From NCBI GenBank assembly GCA_934661005.1, contig CAKUIK010000042.1, positions 1-19,424 on the forward strand: a DNA stretch of 19,424 nt. Reading direction: 5' to 3'. Each line of letters starts with the position of its first letter. Positions within the stretch are counted from its first letter, which is position 1. The notes below the pieces were generated by a model. The model saw nothing but the letters and a program-made list of their open reading frames with translations, did no database searches and was not told the DNA's origin. This document shows, piece by piece, positions 1-6,977 of the stretch. A program made the translations under genes and the position numbers. The stretch comes from an uncultured Slackia sp. (GTDB lineage: Bacteria; Actinomycetota; Coriobacteriia; Coriobacteriales; Eggerthellaceae).

Positions 1-36
1 ATTCTAAGGCGAGGGCCGCTTCCCTTCAAAGCCATC

Positions 37-1272
37 TCAATTCGCCGCGCTTACACCAACATTTCCGACGCGATCGTTCGCGTCAAGCTCGACATACACA
101 TCGCCCTGTTGGCTGTCGGGATTGATGGTGCCGGTGAATGTTGAGCCGTCATGCAGATACAGGTTGAGCGCCGAAACGTCATCGACGAGCATATCGCCGT
201 CAATTTCCTGGCCAGAAGCGTTAAGGGCAACCTTGCCGCCATTGCTGCCCGATGTGCCCCATCCAGCCGCCGCCGCGCGCAGGAATACGCCCGATGCGTC
301 GTTGTTGACGATTGAAGCTTCGGTGAGGTCGATTTCGCACGAGGTGTTGTTTACGAAGAAGATGTCGCCATTCTCGTTTTCGAGCGAACCCCCGTCCATC
401 GAGAATGATGAGATGCCCGAATCGGCATCGCCCGACATGGATTGGTAAATCATGACCGCTTGGTAGTAATCGGACTTATCGCTGTTCTTTGCGGTATTCG
501 ACGCGATGAGCTGACAGTCGGTGAGCGCCACGGAATTCTTGCCCTCGACCACGACTCCCTGCGATGCGCTCGATTCAAGGTACGCGTTTGCGACCGAGAT
601 GTCGGCCGTGGAGTAAATGACGGGCGAGCCTGTGCCCGCGGTGGTGAAGTACCCGCCGGTCACGTTCACATCTCCGCCGCCGCGGTCGGAACGAATGGCT
701 GCGGATGAATTGCCTTGGGTTTCGGCGGTAACGTCGGTCGCGTTCATGGTGCCGCCGCCAGTGGTCATAAGGCCGCCCGAGCAATTGCCCGAGGTTCGAA
801 TGATGGAATGCGACACATTGACGGTGGTGCCCTCGCCGTACGAGAACACGCCATTGGCATGGGGGCCGTCGGTGGTCACGATTGCGTCGGAAAGGTCGAG
901 CGTGCCCCCGTTCGTGGTGAAAATCGCGGCGTTTTCGCCATAGAAATCGGCTTCGTCGCCGCTGGAGTCGCCCGTTTTTGCGACAGAGACGTTCGAGTAC
1001 TGCGCGTTTTCTCCATCGATTGCGATGGCATGGCCGCCGTCGGTGTCGTCGGCGCAGCTGCTCTGTGTAGAGATGTCGACGTCGGTAAGCCTTTGCGACG
1101 ACAGGTCGAGCGCCTGCGTGGCGGTTTTTGTCGATTTGCTCGTTTGCGAGTCGGTCGATGATGCGTCGCTTGCGTTCGCGGGCTGCGTGGACGCCTGCTG
1201 GTCCGAGCAGCCGAGGAGTGAGAATGCGAGTGCGGCCGTAACGCTTGCGGTTCCGATGATGCGCTTGTCCAT
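37..1272 (-). CDS. Predicted surface lipoprotein with beta-helix-like repeats
   Basis: A 411-residue secreted protein of unknown function. The first 22 residues form a lipoprotein signal: a basic start (MDKR), a hydrophobic stretch, and the lipobox LLGC with Cys22 as the likely lipidation site. A Ser/Thr/Asp/Gln-rich linker follows (about 23-60), then degenerate repeats rich in Gly, Thr, Ser, Asp and Asn with alternating hydrophobic residues, as in right-handed parallel beta-helix (pectate-lyase-like) surface proteins. I chose the ATG at 1272 because GGGAG sits 5 bases upstream of it; the in-frame ATG at 1284 would lie upstream of that ribosome site. The C-terminus stops soon after a DVYVELDAN segment, and proteins of this style that I remember usually continue with more strands, so the end may be shortened. 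It diverges from the cold-shock gene and has no visible link to the metabolic cluster. Confidence 0.75.
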   Translation of the reverse strand: MDKRIIGTASVTAALAFSLLGCSDQQASTQPANASDASSTDSQTSKSTKTATQALDLSSQRLTDVDISTQSSCADDTDGGHAIAIDGENAQYSNVSVAKTGDSSGDEADFYGENAAIFTTNGGTLDLSDAIVTTDGPHANGVFSYGEGTTVNVSHSIIRTSGNCSGGLMTTGGGTMNATDVTAETQGNSSAAIRSDRGGGDVNVTGGYFTTAGTGSPVIYSTADISVANAYLESSASQGVVVEGKNSVALTDCQLIASNTAKNSDKSDYYQAVMIYQSMSGDADSGISSFSMDGGSLENENGDIFFVNNTSCEIDLTEASIVNNDASGVFLRAAAAGWGTSGSNGGKVALNASGQEIDGDMLVDDVSALNLYLHDGSTFTGTINPDSQQGDVYVELDANDRVGNVGVSAAN

Positions 1273-1449
1273 GATGTCTCCCATCTGGTTCGCTTTCCCT
1301 ATGGCGCATACGCTACCAACTCAAGCTGAAAACGCCTGAATAATGGCCTGCATCTCGCGCTTGGCACAGGTTTTTTTAACCGCACGTAAACAGTTCGCTC
1401 GCGAATTGCAAGTTTTCAAAATTCATAAAGAAATGGCGCGCATTCTCAC

Positions 1450-1612
1450 TAAAATAATAGCAATCGCCGAAGTAAGACCGAATGGCACCCGTGCCGTCGT
1501 GGACGATGGAAGCGTTTTGTTCCATCGTCAACGGTGGGGCAGGTTTTGGTGGACCCAGAGCGATCTGGGCAGATTGCTTCCCCGGTAATACGGGGAGAGA
1601 AAGAGGCCGAAA
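1450..1612 (+). promoter_or_regulatory. Structured leader of the cold-shock gene
   Basis: The stretch upstream of the cold-shock gene holds a -10-like TAAAAT (1450-1455, no convincing -35) and then three perfect inverted repeats in a row. Hairpin 1 pairs 1502-1511 with 1520-1529 (10 bp, 8-base loop). Hairpin 2 pairs 1554-1559 with 1564-1569 around a GCGA loop, which fits the GNRA tetraloop class. Hairpin 3 pairs 1579-1584 with 1591-1596 and ends just before the purine-rich ribosome site. A leader of about 150 bases with ordered hairpins resembles the long temperature-sensitive leaders of cspA-type genes, but the function here is inferred. The rest of the 1273-1612 gap shows no gene. Confidence 0.5.
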
Positions 1613-1816
1613 ATGGCTGAAGGAACTGTCAAATGGTTCAACCCCGAGAAGGGCTACGGATTTATCTCCCAGGCCGATGGCGAAGATCTCTTCGTTCACT
1701 TCTCAGAGATCAAGATGGACGGTTATAAGACCCTCGACGAAGGCCAGCGCGTGTCTTTCGAGGTTACCACGGGTCAGAACGGCAAGCTGCAGGCCAGCGA
1801 CGTTCACAAGCTCTAA
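1613..1816 (+). CDS. csp: Cold-shock protein, CspA family
   Basis: A 67-residue single cold-shock domain, the usual length for the family. It binds single-stranded RNA or DNA and acts as an RNA chaperone in the cytoplasm. Both nucleic-acid-binding motifs are present: RNP1 KGYGFIS (residues 13-19) and RNP2 DLFVHFS (25-31), after the typical start GTVKWFNPEKG. A purine-rich GAGAGAAAGAGG lies shortly before the ATG. It is a single-gene unit, with a long structured leader upstream and a hairpin 44 bases after the stop. It is a housekeeping gene and not part of the isoflavone cluster. The family is certain; which paralogue it is cannot be told from one window. Confidence 0.96.
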   Translation: MAEGTVKWFNPEKGYGFISQADGEDLFVHFSEIKMDGYKTLDEGQRVSFEVTTGQNGKLQASDVHKL

Positions 1817-1859
1817 AGCGCAAAGCACCAAGCGCTCGCTCTAACAGAACCACGAATCG

Positions 1860-1895
1860 AAGGAGTCCGTCCTGCGGGGCGGTCTCCTTGCGTTG
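1860..1895 (+). terminator. Hairpin terminator after the cold-shock gene
   Basis: AAGGAG at 1860-1865 pairs with CTCCTT at 1884-1889, and the inside is also mostly paired (CCGTCC against GGGCGG around TGCG). The stem is strong, but the tail (GCGTTGT) is poor in T, so termination strength is uncertain. Confidence 0.55.
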
Positions 1896-1908
1896 TGGGC
1901 ACCTGCCG

Positions 1909-1931
1909 AATGCTCGTAGCGTTTAACAGGT
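1909..1931 (+). repeat. 23-base cluster-edge repeat, left copy
   Basis: This 23-base stretch, with core GCTCGTAGCGTTTAACAGGT, occurs again without change at 19276-19298. In this copy GCACCTG (1899-1905) pairs with CAGGTGC (1926-1932), so the element is the core of an imperfect hairpin. The two copies are about 17.3 kb apart and frame the regulator, isoflavone genes and hydrogenase genes. Confidence 0.8.
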
Positions 1932-1949
1932 GCGCTTGGCGGGGACCAG

Positions 1950-1971
1950 TTGGATAAAATCTAATATCCAA
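1950..1971. promoter_or_regulatory. Inverted repeat upstream of the regulator
   Basis: TTGGATA (1950-1956) and TATCCAA (1965-1971) form a perfect 7-bp inverted repeat with an 8-base AT-rich spacer. It sits about 30 bases before the -10 box of the regulator gene, so it could be an operator, perhaps for autoregulation. No protein can be assigned to it from sequence. Confidence 0.35.
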
Positions 1972-1978
1972 ACGAGTA

Positions 1979-2007
1979 AAAACTGGCATTGGAACAGGAC
2001 GTATAAT
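1979..2007 (+). promoter_or_regulatory. Likely promoter of the regulator gene
   Basis: A consensus -10 box TATAAT lies at 2002-2007 in an AT-rich stretch. The -35 position (about 1979-1984, AAAACT) is poor, which suggests activator dependence or a weak promoter. Transcription starting near 2013 would give about 45 bases of leader to the GTG at 2058, and would leave only about 6 bases before the ATG at 2019. This supports the later start codon. Confidence 0.5.
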
Positions 2008-2057
2008 TAAATAGTACGATGCCAAAAGAGCTCATAGGGGACAAAGGGCGGTGCGTT

Positions 2058-2825
2058 GTGGCTGATTTCAAAAACGATGGCGCAAAGGGGAACGATTATT
2101 TGGATGCCTCGTCGAAGGAACTCTACGATATTCATATGGCGTTGCGCGGCGATCCGAACGTCGGAGCCGAGCCGCTGAGGGCCGTTGTCGCCGATGACGA
2201 TAGCATTTTTGTCGAAGGCATCGCCGCGCTCGTGCATGAATGGGATGAATTCGACCTGGTAGGCAAAGCGACGACGCTCGAAGGCGTGCGCGCGCAATGC
2301 CGCGAGAAAAAGCCAGCTGTCGTTATGATGGGCGCAACATTTCACGGCTCCGGCAGCGCCGATACGATTCGCGGCATTCTTGCCGATGATCCCAACATTC
2401 GCATTATGGTCGTGGCGTCGATGGGCGAGAGCGGTTTCGTGCTCGACGCTCTGCGCGCTGGCGCGAGCGGCTTTGGGTCGCGCGATGAAATGACGGCCGA
2501 TAGGCTTCGGTCGCTGTTTTGGGCCTTGGCCTGCGGCGATATCGCTTTTTCTGGGTCGCTCGGCACGGTTCTTCAGGGCGCCCTTATGAACGATATGGCC
2601 GGAAAGGCGGCCGATTCCGTGGCAAGTGAGCGCTTCGATTCCCTCGATGAGCGTGAGCGCACGGTGCTTGCGGCACTTGAAGAGGGGCTTTCGAATGCGG
2701 AAATTAGCGCACGGCTCTTTTTGAGCGAGCCAACGGTGAAGAAATGCATCGGCAGCATTATCCAAAAGCTTCATGTGAACAATCGCGTGCAGGCGGCAGT
2801 GCTTTCGGCAAAACGCGGCTTGTAG
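2058..2825 (+). CDS. NarL/LuxR-type regulator with degenerate receiver domain
   Basis: A 255-residue protein with the layout of NarL-family response regulators: a receiver-like domain (about 40-155) and a C-terminal LuxR/GerE helix-turn-helix (about 197-255) with LDERERTVLAALEEGLSNAEIS and the recognition region LSEPTVKK. The receiver keeps the acidic patch (Asp46-48), but the usual phospho-acceptor Asp in the VVMMG segment is Gly92, and the conserved Lys after GASGF is Arg142. It is therefore probably not controlled by normal phosphorylation. I prefer the GTG at 2058, because AAAGGGCGG lies just before it and a TATAAT box leaves no leader for the ATG at 2019. It points toward the isoflavone genes, with a terminator in between, so a role as their regulator is a positional inference. 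Confidence 0.82.
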   Translation: MADFKNDGAKGNDYLDASSKELYDIHMALRGDPNVGAEPLRAVVADDDSIFVEGIAALVHEWDEFDLVGKATTLEGVRAQCREKKPAVVMMGATFHGSGSADTIRGILADDPNIRIMVVASMGESGFVLDALRAGASGFGSRDEMTADRLRSLFWALACGDIAFSGSLGTVLQGALMNDMAGKAADSVASERFDSLDERERTVLAALEEGLSNAEISARLFLSEPTVKKCIGSIIQKLHVNNRVQAAVLSAKRGL

Positions 2826-2931
2826 GATAGTTGGCCTGACGCGCGCGGTACCTGTGCTCATGCGATCTTACGTGGTATTTCCCGGGCAGTAGATTCTGCT
2901 CAGTGATGCTTTAATCCCATAAACGAACCTT

Positions 2932-2963
2932 ATGGATTCCGTTCTTTGCGGGATCCATTTTTT
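2932..2963 (+). terminator. Rho-independent terminator after the regulator
   Basis: ATGGATTCCG (2932-2941) pairs along its whole length with CGGGATCCAT (2949-2958), with one G-U pair and a 7-base loop, followed by a run of six T and TATTCTTT. This is a textbook intrinsic terminator, about 107 bases after the regulator stop, and it separates the regulator from the isoflavone genes. Confidence 0.9.
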
Positions 2964-3012
2964 ATTCTTTCAAGGTGTCGGTCGTATATTCGCCGGGTTC
3001 GAAATGCTTATT

Positions 3013-3041
3013 TTTACGAGCCAATGGCTACTCCTCATTAT
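3013..3041 (+). promoter_or_regulatory. Candidate promoter and operator of the isoflavone cluster
   Basis: TTTACG (3013-3018) and CATTAT (3036-3041) are 17 bases apart and each matches four of six consensus positions. The inverted repeat AGCC-AAT-GGCT (3019-3029) lies in the spacer, where a bound protein would block or help polymerase. A related AGCC-N4-GGCT occurs at 10742-10753. The leader to the first gene would be about 130 bases. No gene is seen in 2964-3181. A second weak -10 (TATATT, 2985-2990) is an alternative. Confidence 0.35.
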
Positions 3042-3181
3042 CCCCACAGAACGCGCCAACCCAGCAACAATAGCGGTGTCAAAGCGCGTCGATTTCGTTG
3101 CCAGCCATGCTGCTCAAGGGCGAGTTTGCAGCATTGGCGTTCCATAACGCGGCGCGCACGTCAAACGAAAGGGGATTCGTT

Positions 3182-3655
3182 ATGAAAGCTCAACTGAACC
3201 GTATTGCCCTGCGCGCGGCAGACGCCGATAAGGCCGTCGCCGACCTGCATGCCCTTTTGGGCGTGACCTTCTATGGGCCGTATGACGATGAGCACATGGG
3301 CCTGCGCGTTGCCCTGCCCAAGAGCGGCGGCATTGAGGTTATGGCTCCCATGCACGACCACGACGCCATTGGCGCCTACCAGCGCCTGCAGACCGAGGGC
3401 GAGGGCGTGAGCGGCATTGCCGTGCGCGTTGACGATTTCGAAGAAGCTCGCGCCGCGTTTGCCGCAAAGGGGCTCAAGCCGGTTACCGAATTCTGGCATG
3501 GCAAGTTCCACGAGATGATTTTCGCTCCCTGCCCCGAAACCCACGGCCTTGAGATTGCCGTGAATGAATTCCCCGATGCAAATGGCGCGGCTATCCAGGT
3601 TGCTTTGGACATGGGTGCCGATTGGAAAGACGTTTGCGACGTGGACGCCGAGTAG
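3182..3655 (+). CDS. ddrc: Dihydrodaidzein racemase-like VOC protein
   Basis: A 157-residue protein of the vicinal-oxygen-chelate superfamily, closest in style to methylmalonyl-CoA epimerase (IEVMAP at 51-56, AVRVDDFEEA at 80-89). In equol producers a protein of this size and family interconverts R- and S-dihydrodaidzein, so that the product of daidzein reductase can enter the next step. The assignment rests on family, length and placement with the other three equol enzymes. Compared with methylmalonyl-CoA epimerase as I remember it, the metal-ligand positions are changed: the first His aligns with Arg7, the Gln with Glu52, the second His with Ser77/Gly78, and the C-terminal Glu is shifted (Glu124). 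The enzyme may therefore work without the usual metal. AAAGGGGA lies 6 bases before the ATG. It is the first gene of the cluster, 18 bases before etfB. Confidence 0.85.
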   Translation: MKAQLNRIALRAADADKAVADLHALLGVTFYGPYDDEHMGLRVALPKSGGIEVMAPMHDHDAIGAYQRLQTEGEGVSGIAVRVDDFEEARAAFAAKGLKPVTEFWHGKFHEMIFAPCPETHGLEIAVNEFPDANGAAIQVALDMGADWKDVCDVDAE

Positions 3656-3673
3656 AAAAACGGTTGAAGACAC

Positions 3674-4396
3674 ATGACAACGATTGCAATTTTCAAATGG
3701 GCGATGGACCCGCATGACGAGAGGGTCGGCGTCGACGGTAACGTGAAGTGGACCGCCAACAAGCCTGTCGCCGGCGACGACGATCACGAAGTTGTGAAAG
3801 CCGCGCTCGACATTGCTGGTGAAGGTGAAGTCGTGGGCATGACGATGGCCAGCGGCGATACCGCTTTCGCGGCCGCTCGCGGCGCAAAGCGCACCATCGC
3901 CATCGAGGGCGTCGACGCGCTGGCGCAACCTGTCGAGCTTGCGGGCGCCTTGGCCGCCGCGGTTCGTGCGCAGGAAGGCGTGGACGCGGTTGTTATCGGC
4001 GATAGCGCTTGGGAGCCGATGGTGCCGAGCTTGCTTGCGAGCATGCTCGGGTGGCCGTGCGTTCTTGCTGCTGACGGTGCCCGCCGCGAAGACGACGCGC
4101 TGGTCGTGACCCGCCGTTTCGGCGCGGGCACGCAGGACGTGCAGGTTGCTTCTCCTGCGGTTATCGCTGTTGCGGCTCGCCGCGAAGAGGAAAGCAAGCC
4201 CGGCATGCGCGCGGTGCTTGCGGCTCGCAAGCTTCCGGTTGAGAAAATCGCTGGTAGCACAGAGGGCTTTGCGCATATGGATTCACAGGGCACGCATGCT
4301 CCCGAAAGCGCTCCCGCGCGTATTTTCGATGGGGCAAACCCCGAAGCGGCCGTCGAGCAGCTCGTGGCGGCCTTGAAGGCAGAGGGGGTGCTGTAA
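3674..4396 (+). CDS. etfB: Electron transfer flavoprotein, beta subunit
   Basis: A 240-residue EtfB/FixA-type subunit, slightly shorter than the usual 250-260. It pairs with EtfA to make a soluble flavoprotein that passes electrons between dehydrogenases or reductases. The family pattern runs through the protein: an N-terminal nucleotide-binding fold (TTIAIFKWAMDPH), the DAVVIGD strand and the VASPAVIAVAARREEESKPGM region, which corresponds to the LPAVVTV segment of other EtfB proteins. Whether it holds AMP or a second, bifurcating FAD cannot be decided by eye. The ribosome site is weak (GTTGAAGA), so it may be coupled to the gene in front. It sits directly before etfA, with the stop codon touching the next ATG. 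The position among isoflavone reductases suggests service to one of them, most simply the adjacent THDR. Confidence 0.93.
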   Translation: MTTIAIFKWAMDPHDERVGVDGNVKWTANKPVAGDDDHEVVKAALDIAGEGEVVGMTMASGDTAFAAARGAKRTIAIEGVDALAQPVELAGALAAAVRAQEGVDAVVIGDSAWEPMVPSLLASMLGWPCVLAADGARREDDALVVTRRFGAGTQDVQVASPAVIAVAARREEESKPGMRAVLAARKLPVEKIAGSTEGFAHMDSQGTHAPESAPARIFDGANPEAAVEQLVAALKAEGVL

Positions 4397-5305
4397 ATGA
4401 GCAGCGTATGGGCAATTATCACCGACGAAATGTCAGCCGCGGCAGTGGCGGGCGTGGCGCTGCGCTCGGGCGCTTCCGCAAAAGCGCTCGTTTTCGGCTC
4501 CTCGGAGCTTGCGGGCCGTGTTGCGGGCTTCGGTGTTGAAAGCGTGACCTGGTACGATGCCGACAAGGCTCTTCCCGAGGCTATGGCGGGCACTATTGCC
4601 AAGCGTGCCGGGCAGGAAAAACCCGTCGCGGTCGTAGCATCCGATTCGGCGACGTCTCGCGCACTGCTCGGGCCTGTCGCGGTCGCTTTGGGAGCGGCCG
4701 TTACGGGCAAAGTCATCGCCGTGAAAGTTGATGGCGACGCGGCAACTGTCGAGCGCTTGGTTGCCGACAGCGAAGCGGTTGACGTGCTTGCGGCGCCTGG
4801 CAGCGTGGTGTGCACGATCGCCGATGGCGTTGATGAGGCGGAAGCCTCCGAGCCGGTCGTCGTATCTGAAGGCGCATTCGACGAGGATGCTCGCATGAAG
4901 GTGCTTTCCACCAACGCCGAAGGCGAAGGCGGCGCGGGCCTGCAGCAAGCAGAGCGCGTGGTTGGCGTAGGCCTGGGCATTGGCGCGAAGGAAAACCTCG
5001 CGATGGTCGAAGAGCTCGCGGGCATTATGGGTGCTGAAATCGCCTGCACGCTTCCTTTGTGCGACAACTATCACTGGTTCGAACACAATCGCGTCGTGGG
5101 CACTTCCACCCAGAAGATTTCGCCTCGCTTGTATTTGAGCTTTGGCTCTTCGGGTGCACCCCAGCACATGACGGGCGTGCGCGCGTCGAAGGTCATCGCG
5201 GCCGTGAACAACGACCCCGAGGCTTCGATTTTCCGCGAGTGCACCTACGGCATCGTTGGCGATGCTCAAAAGATTCTCCCTGCATTTATTCAAGCTCTGA
5301 AGTAA
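4397..5305 (+). CDS. etfA: Electron transfer flavoprotein, alpha subunit
   Basis: A 302-residue EtfA/FixB-type subunit that carries the FAD of the Etf dimer. The C-terminal FAD domain is clear: KENLAMVEELAGIMGAEI (199-216), KISPRLYLSFGSSGAPQHMTG (240-260) and YGIVGD (284-289). One striking change is seen: the Arg of the usual (S/T)R segment after this first helix is Leu219 (ACTLPLCD). In studied Etfs this Arg lies against the flavin ring and helps set its redox potential, so the FAD chemistry may differ here. The ATG directly follows the etfB stop, and GAGGGGG is within the end of etfB, which indicates translational coupling. A gap of 75 bases precedes the THDR gene. The partner is most likely THDR or DZNR; the sequence cannot say which. 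Confidence 0.94.
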   Translation: MSSVWAIITDEMSAAAVAGVALRSGASAKALVFGSSELAGRVAGFGVESVTWYDADKALPEAMAGTIAKRAGQEKPVAVVASDSATSRALLGPVAVALGAAVTGKVIAVKVDGDAATVERLVADSEAVDVLAAPGSVVCTIADGVDEAEASEPVVVSEGAFDEDARMKVLSTNAEGEGGAGLQQAERVVGVGLGIGAKENLAMVEELAGIMGAEIACTLPLCDNYHWFEHNRVVGTSTQKISPRLYLSFGSSGAPQHMTGVRASKVIAAVNNDPEASIFRECTYGIVGDAQKILPAFIQALK

Positions 5306-5380
5306 TCGTGGCTGCGATGGGCACAGCTGCGTGGGCTGCGCCCCTGAGCGGCGCGATTTAGGCATACCAAGGAGGAAACA

Positions 5381-6841
5381 ATGGCAGAATTCGACGTTGA
5401 ATACGATCTCGTCGTCGTCGGCGGCGGCGCGTCGGGCAAATCGGCAGCGCTTATTGCCGCTCGCGCGGGCAAAAATGTCGTCGTCATCGAGAAGATGCCC
5501 GAAACCGGCGGCCTCTCGATGTTCGCCGAGGGCACGGCCGCATTCGAATCGAGCGTGCAGAAGGAATTGGGCACGCCTCGCTTGAACAAATACCATTTCC
5601 CCACCAAGCAAGAGGGTCTCGACAAAATCATGGGTTACAGCCACCAGCGCGCGAACTACGAAGTTGCCCGCGCGTTTGTGGAGAACTCCGCCGAGACTAT
5701 CGACATCTACCGTGAGCTGGGCGTTGTGTATAAGACTTGCGATATCGCGGCGGAAGATGACCCCAATGAGGTTTGGACGTTCCACTTGCCCGAGGGTCTG
5801 GGCGCGCATTGCCAGGAAGTTCTGCTCGATGCCATTCAGAAGCTCGAGGTGGACATCTTCACCGAGACTCCGGCCAAAGAACTCATCATCGAAGACGGCC
5901 GCGTCGTGGGCGTTGTTGCCGAGTCGGATGGCGAACCGCTTCGCATTGGCGGCAGGGCAGTGATTCTGGCGACCGGCGGCATGGGCTCGAACCCCGATCG
6001 CATTTTCAAGTACAGCTGGTTCGCGCCGGCGGCGTACAACATGAATGTGCTCACCCCGCTGCAGAACGTGGGCGACGGCCTTGACCTCGCGCTTTCCGCG
6101 GGCGCCGACCCCAATACCATTACCACGTGCCCCCTGCTCGCTGCAGGCGGTCGCGATATGACCATGGACTCCCAGGTCGGCGGCGCGGGCGTGAACCCCG
6201 GTGTGTGGATCAATAAAACCGGCCATCGTTTCGCGGCCGAGTCGGTTGCCGAGAACCTTGGCGACATCGGAACGTATTACGGCAAGCAGCCCGGCGGCAT
6301 TGTGTGGTCCATTCTTTCCCAGGCCGATGTCGATCGCCTGGTGAGCGAGGGCTCCGAAATTGCCATCGGTGAGTTCGTGGTGTATCACAAGCCCATGACG
6401 GGCCTTCTGCCCGAGCTTGAGGCGCATTTGGAGTCGGGCCTCGTGAAGAAAGCCGATACCTTCGAAGATCTCGCTGAGCAGATGGGCGTGCCCACCGATG
6501 AGTTCGTCGAAACCATGACCGCCTACAACGAGGCGTGCGAGAAGGGCGTCGACGAGGCGTACTTCAAGAAGCCGCAGTACCTGCGTGCGCTGGCCGAGCC
6601 GCCGTTCTATGGCATTCCGCTGGCCACGGGCACCATGGGATCTGCTGGTGGCATTAAGGTCAATGGCGATATGCAGGTTATCACCTCTGACGGCGACGCG
6701 ATTCCGGGCTTGTACGCGGTTGGCCTGGACGCCACGGGCCTGTATGGCGACTCCTACAACATGGAAATTCCCGGCTGCGCGAATGGCTTCGCCCACACTT
6801 CGGGCCGCATCGCCGCGCGCCACGCGATCGCAAACATGTAA
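5381..6841 (+). CDS. tdr: Tetrahydrodaidzein reductase (THDR)
   Basis: A 486-residue FAD-dependent enzyme of the fumarate reductase/3-ketosteroid dehydrogenase group. This is the same length as the tetrahydrodaidzein reductases of equol producers, and its start (MAEFDVEYDLVVVGGG) matches my memory of them. The proposed reaction is the last step, removal of the 4-hydroxyl of tetrahydrodaidzein to give S-equol. The N-terminal Rossmann motif GGGASG (14-19) with Glu37 binds the FAD adenosine part; ATGGMGSN (about 197-204) and the C-terminal GDSYNMEIPGCANGFAHT complete the FAD site. There is no signal peptide, twin-arginine motif, heme motif or FMN-attachment domain, unlike many related Coriobacteriia reductases, so it is cytoplasmic and needs a soluble electron donor. 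The directly preceding etfBA makes Etf a candidate. A perfect AAGGAGG lies at 5369-5375. Confidence 0.9.
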   Translation: MAEFDVEYDLVVVGGGASGKSAALIAARAGKNVVVIEKMPETGGLSMFAEGTAAFESSVQKELGTPRLNKYHFPTKQEGLDKIMGYSHQRANYEVARAFVENSAETIDIYRELGVVYKTCDIAAEDDPNEVWTFHLPEGLGAHCQEVLLDAIQKLEVDIFTETPAKELIIEDGRVVGVVAESDGEPLRIGGRAVILATGGMGSNPDRIFKYSWFAPAAYNMNVLTPLQNVGDGLDLALSAGADPNTITTCPLLAAGGRDMTMDSQVGGAGVNPGVWINKTGHRFAAESVAENLGDIGTYYGKQPGGIVWSILSQADVDRLVSEGSEIAIGEFVVYHKPMTGLLPELEAHLESGLVKKADTFEDLAEQMGVPTDEFVETMTAYNEACEKGVDEAYFKKPQYLRALAEPPFYGIPLATGTMGSAGGIKVNGDMQVITSDGDAIPGLYAVGLDATGLYGDSYNMEIPGCANGFAHTSGRIAARHAIANM

Positions 6842-6977
6842 TTGTCCGCCGCGCCGCGCATGCCGTGCGACCGCGGCACTTCATCAACTCTCACGAGGAC
6901 CTCATGGCGCGTATATGCGCCTGAGAATATGGCTTCCCGTGCGCGTGGGGCGCGCGGGCCAATGAAAGGGGAAACTC
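6842..6977 (+). promoter_or_regulatory. Hairpin-rich gap before the DHDR gene
   Basis: This 136-base gap holds no gene. It contains a short palindrome, GGCGC-GTATAT-GCGCC (6906-6921), and a GC-rich hairpin at about 6937-6958 (CCCGTGCGCG against CGCGCGGG), which ends just before the ribosome site AAAGGGGA (6965-6972). No T-run follows, so it is not an obvious terminator. It may protect mRNA ends or tune DHDR translation, which is inference. Confidence 0.3.

Noticed and set aside
2019..2057. ATG at 2019 as the start of the regulator
   Set aside because: It is only 12 bases after the -10 box and has no ribosome site, whereas the GTG at 2058 has AAAGGGCGG.
2932..3147. 71-codon frame in the gap before the racemase-like gene
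   Set aside because: It starts inside the terminator stem and has no ribosome site; the hydrophobic look comes from AT-rich promoter DNA.
4433..6823. Long minus-strand frame antisense to etfA and the THDR gene
   Set aside because: It mirrors the codon structure of real genes on the plus strand and has no recognisable motif or suitable ribosome site.
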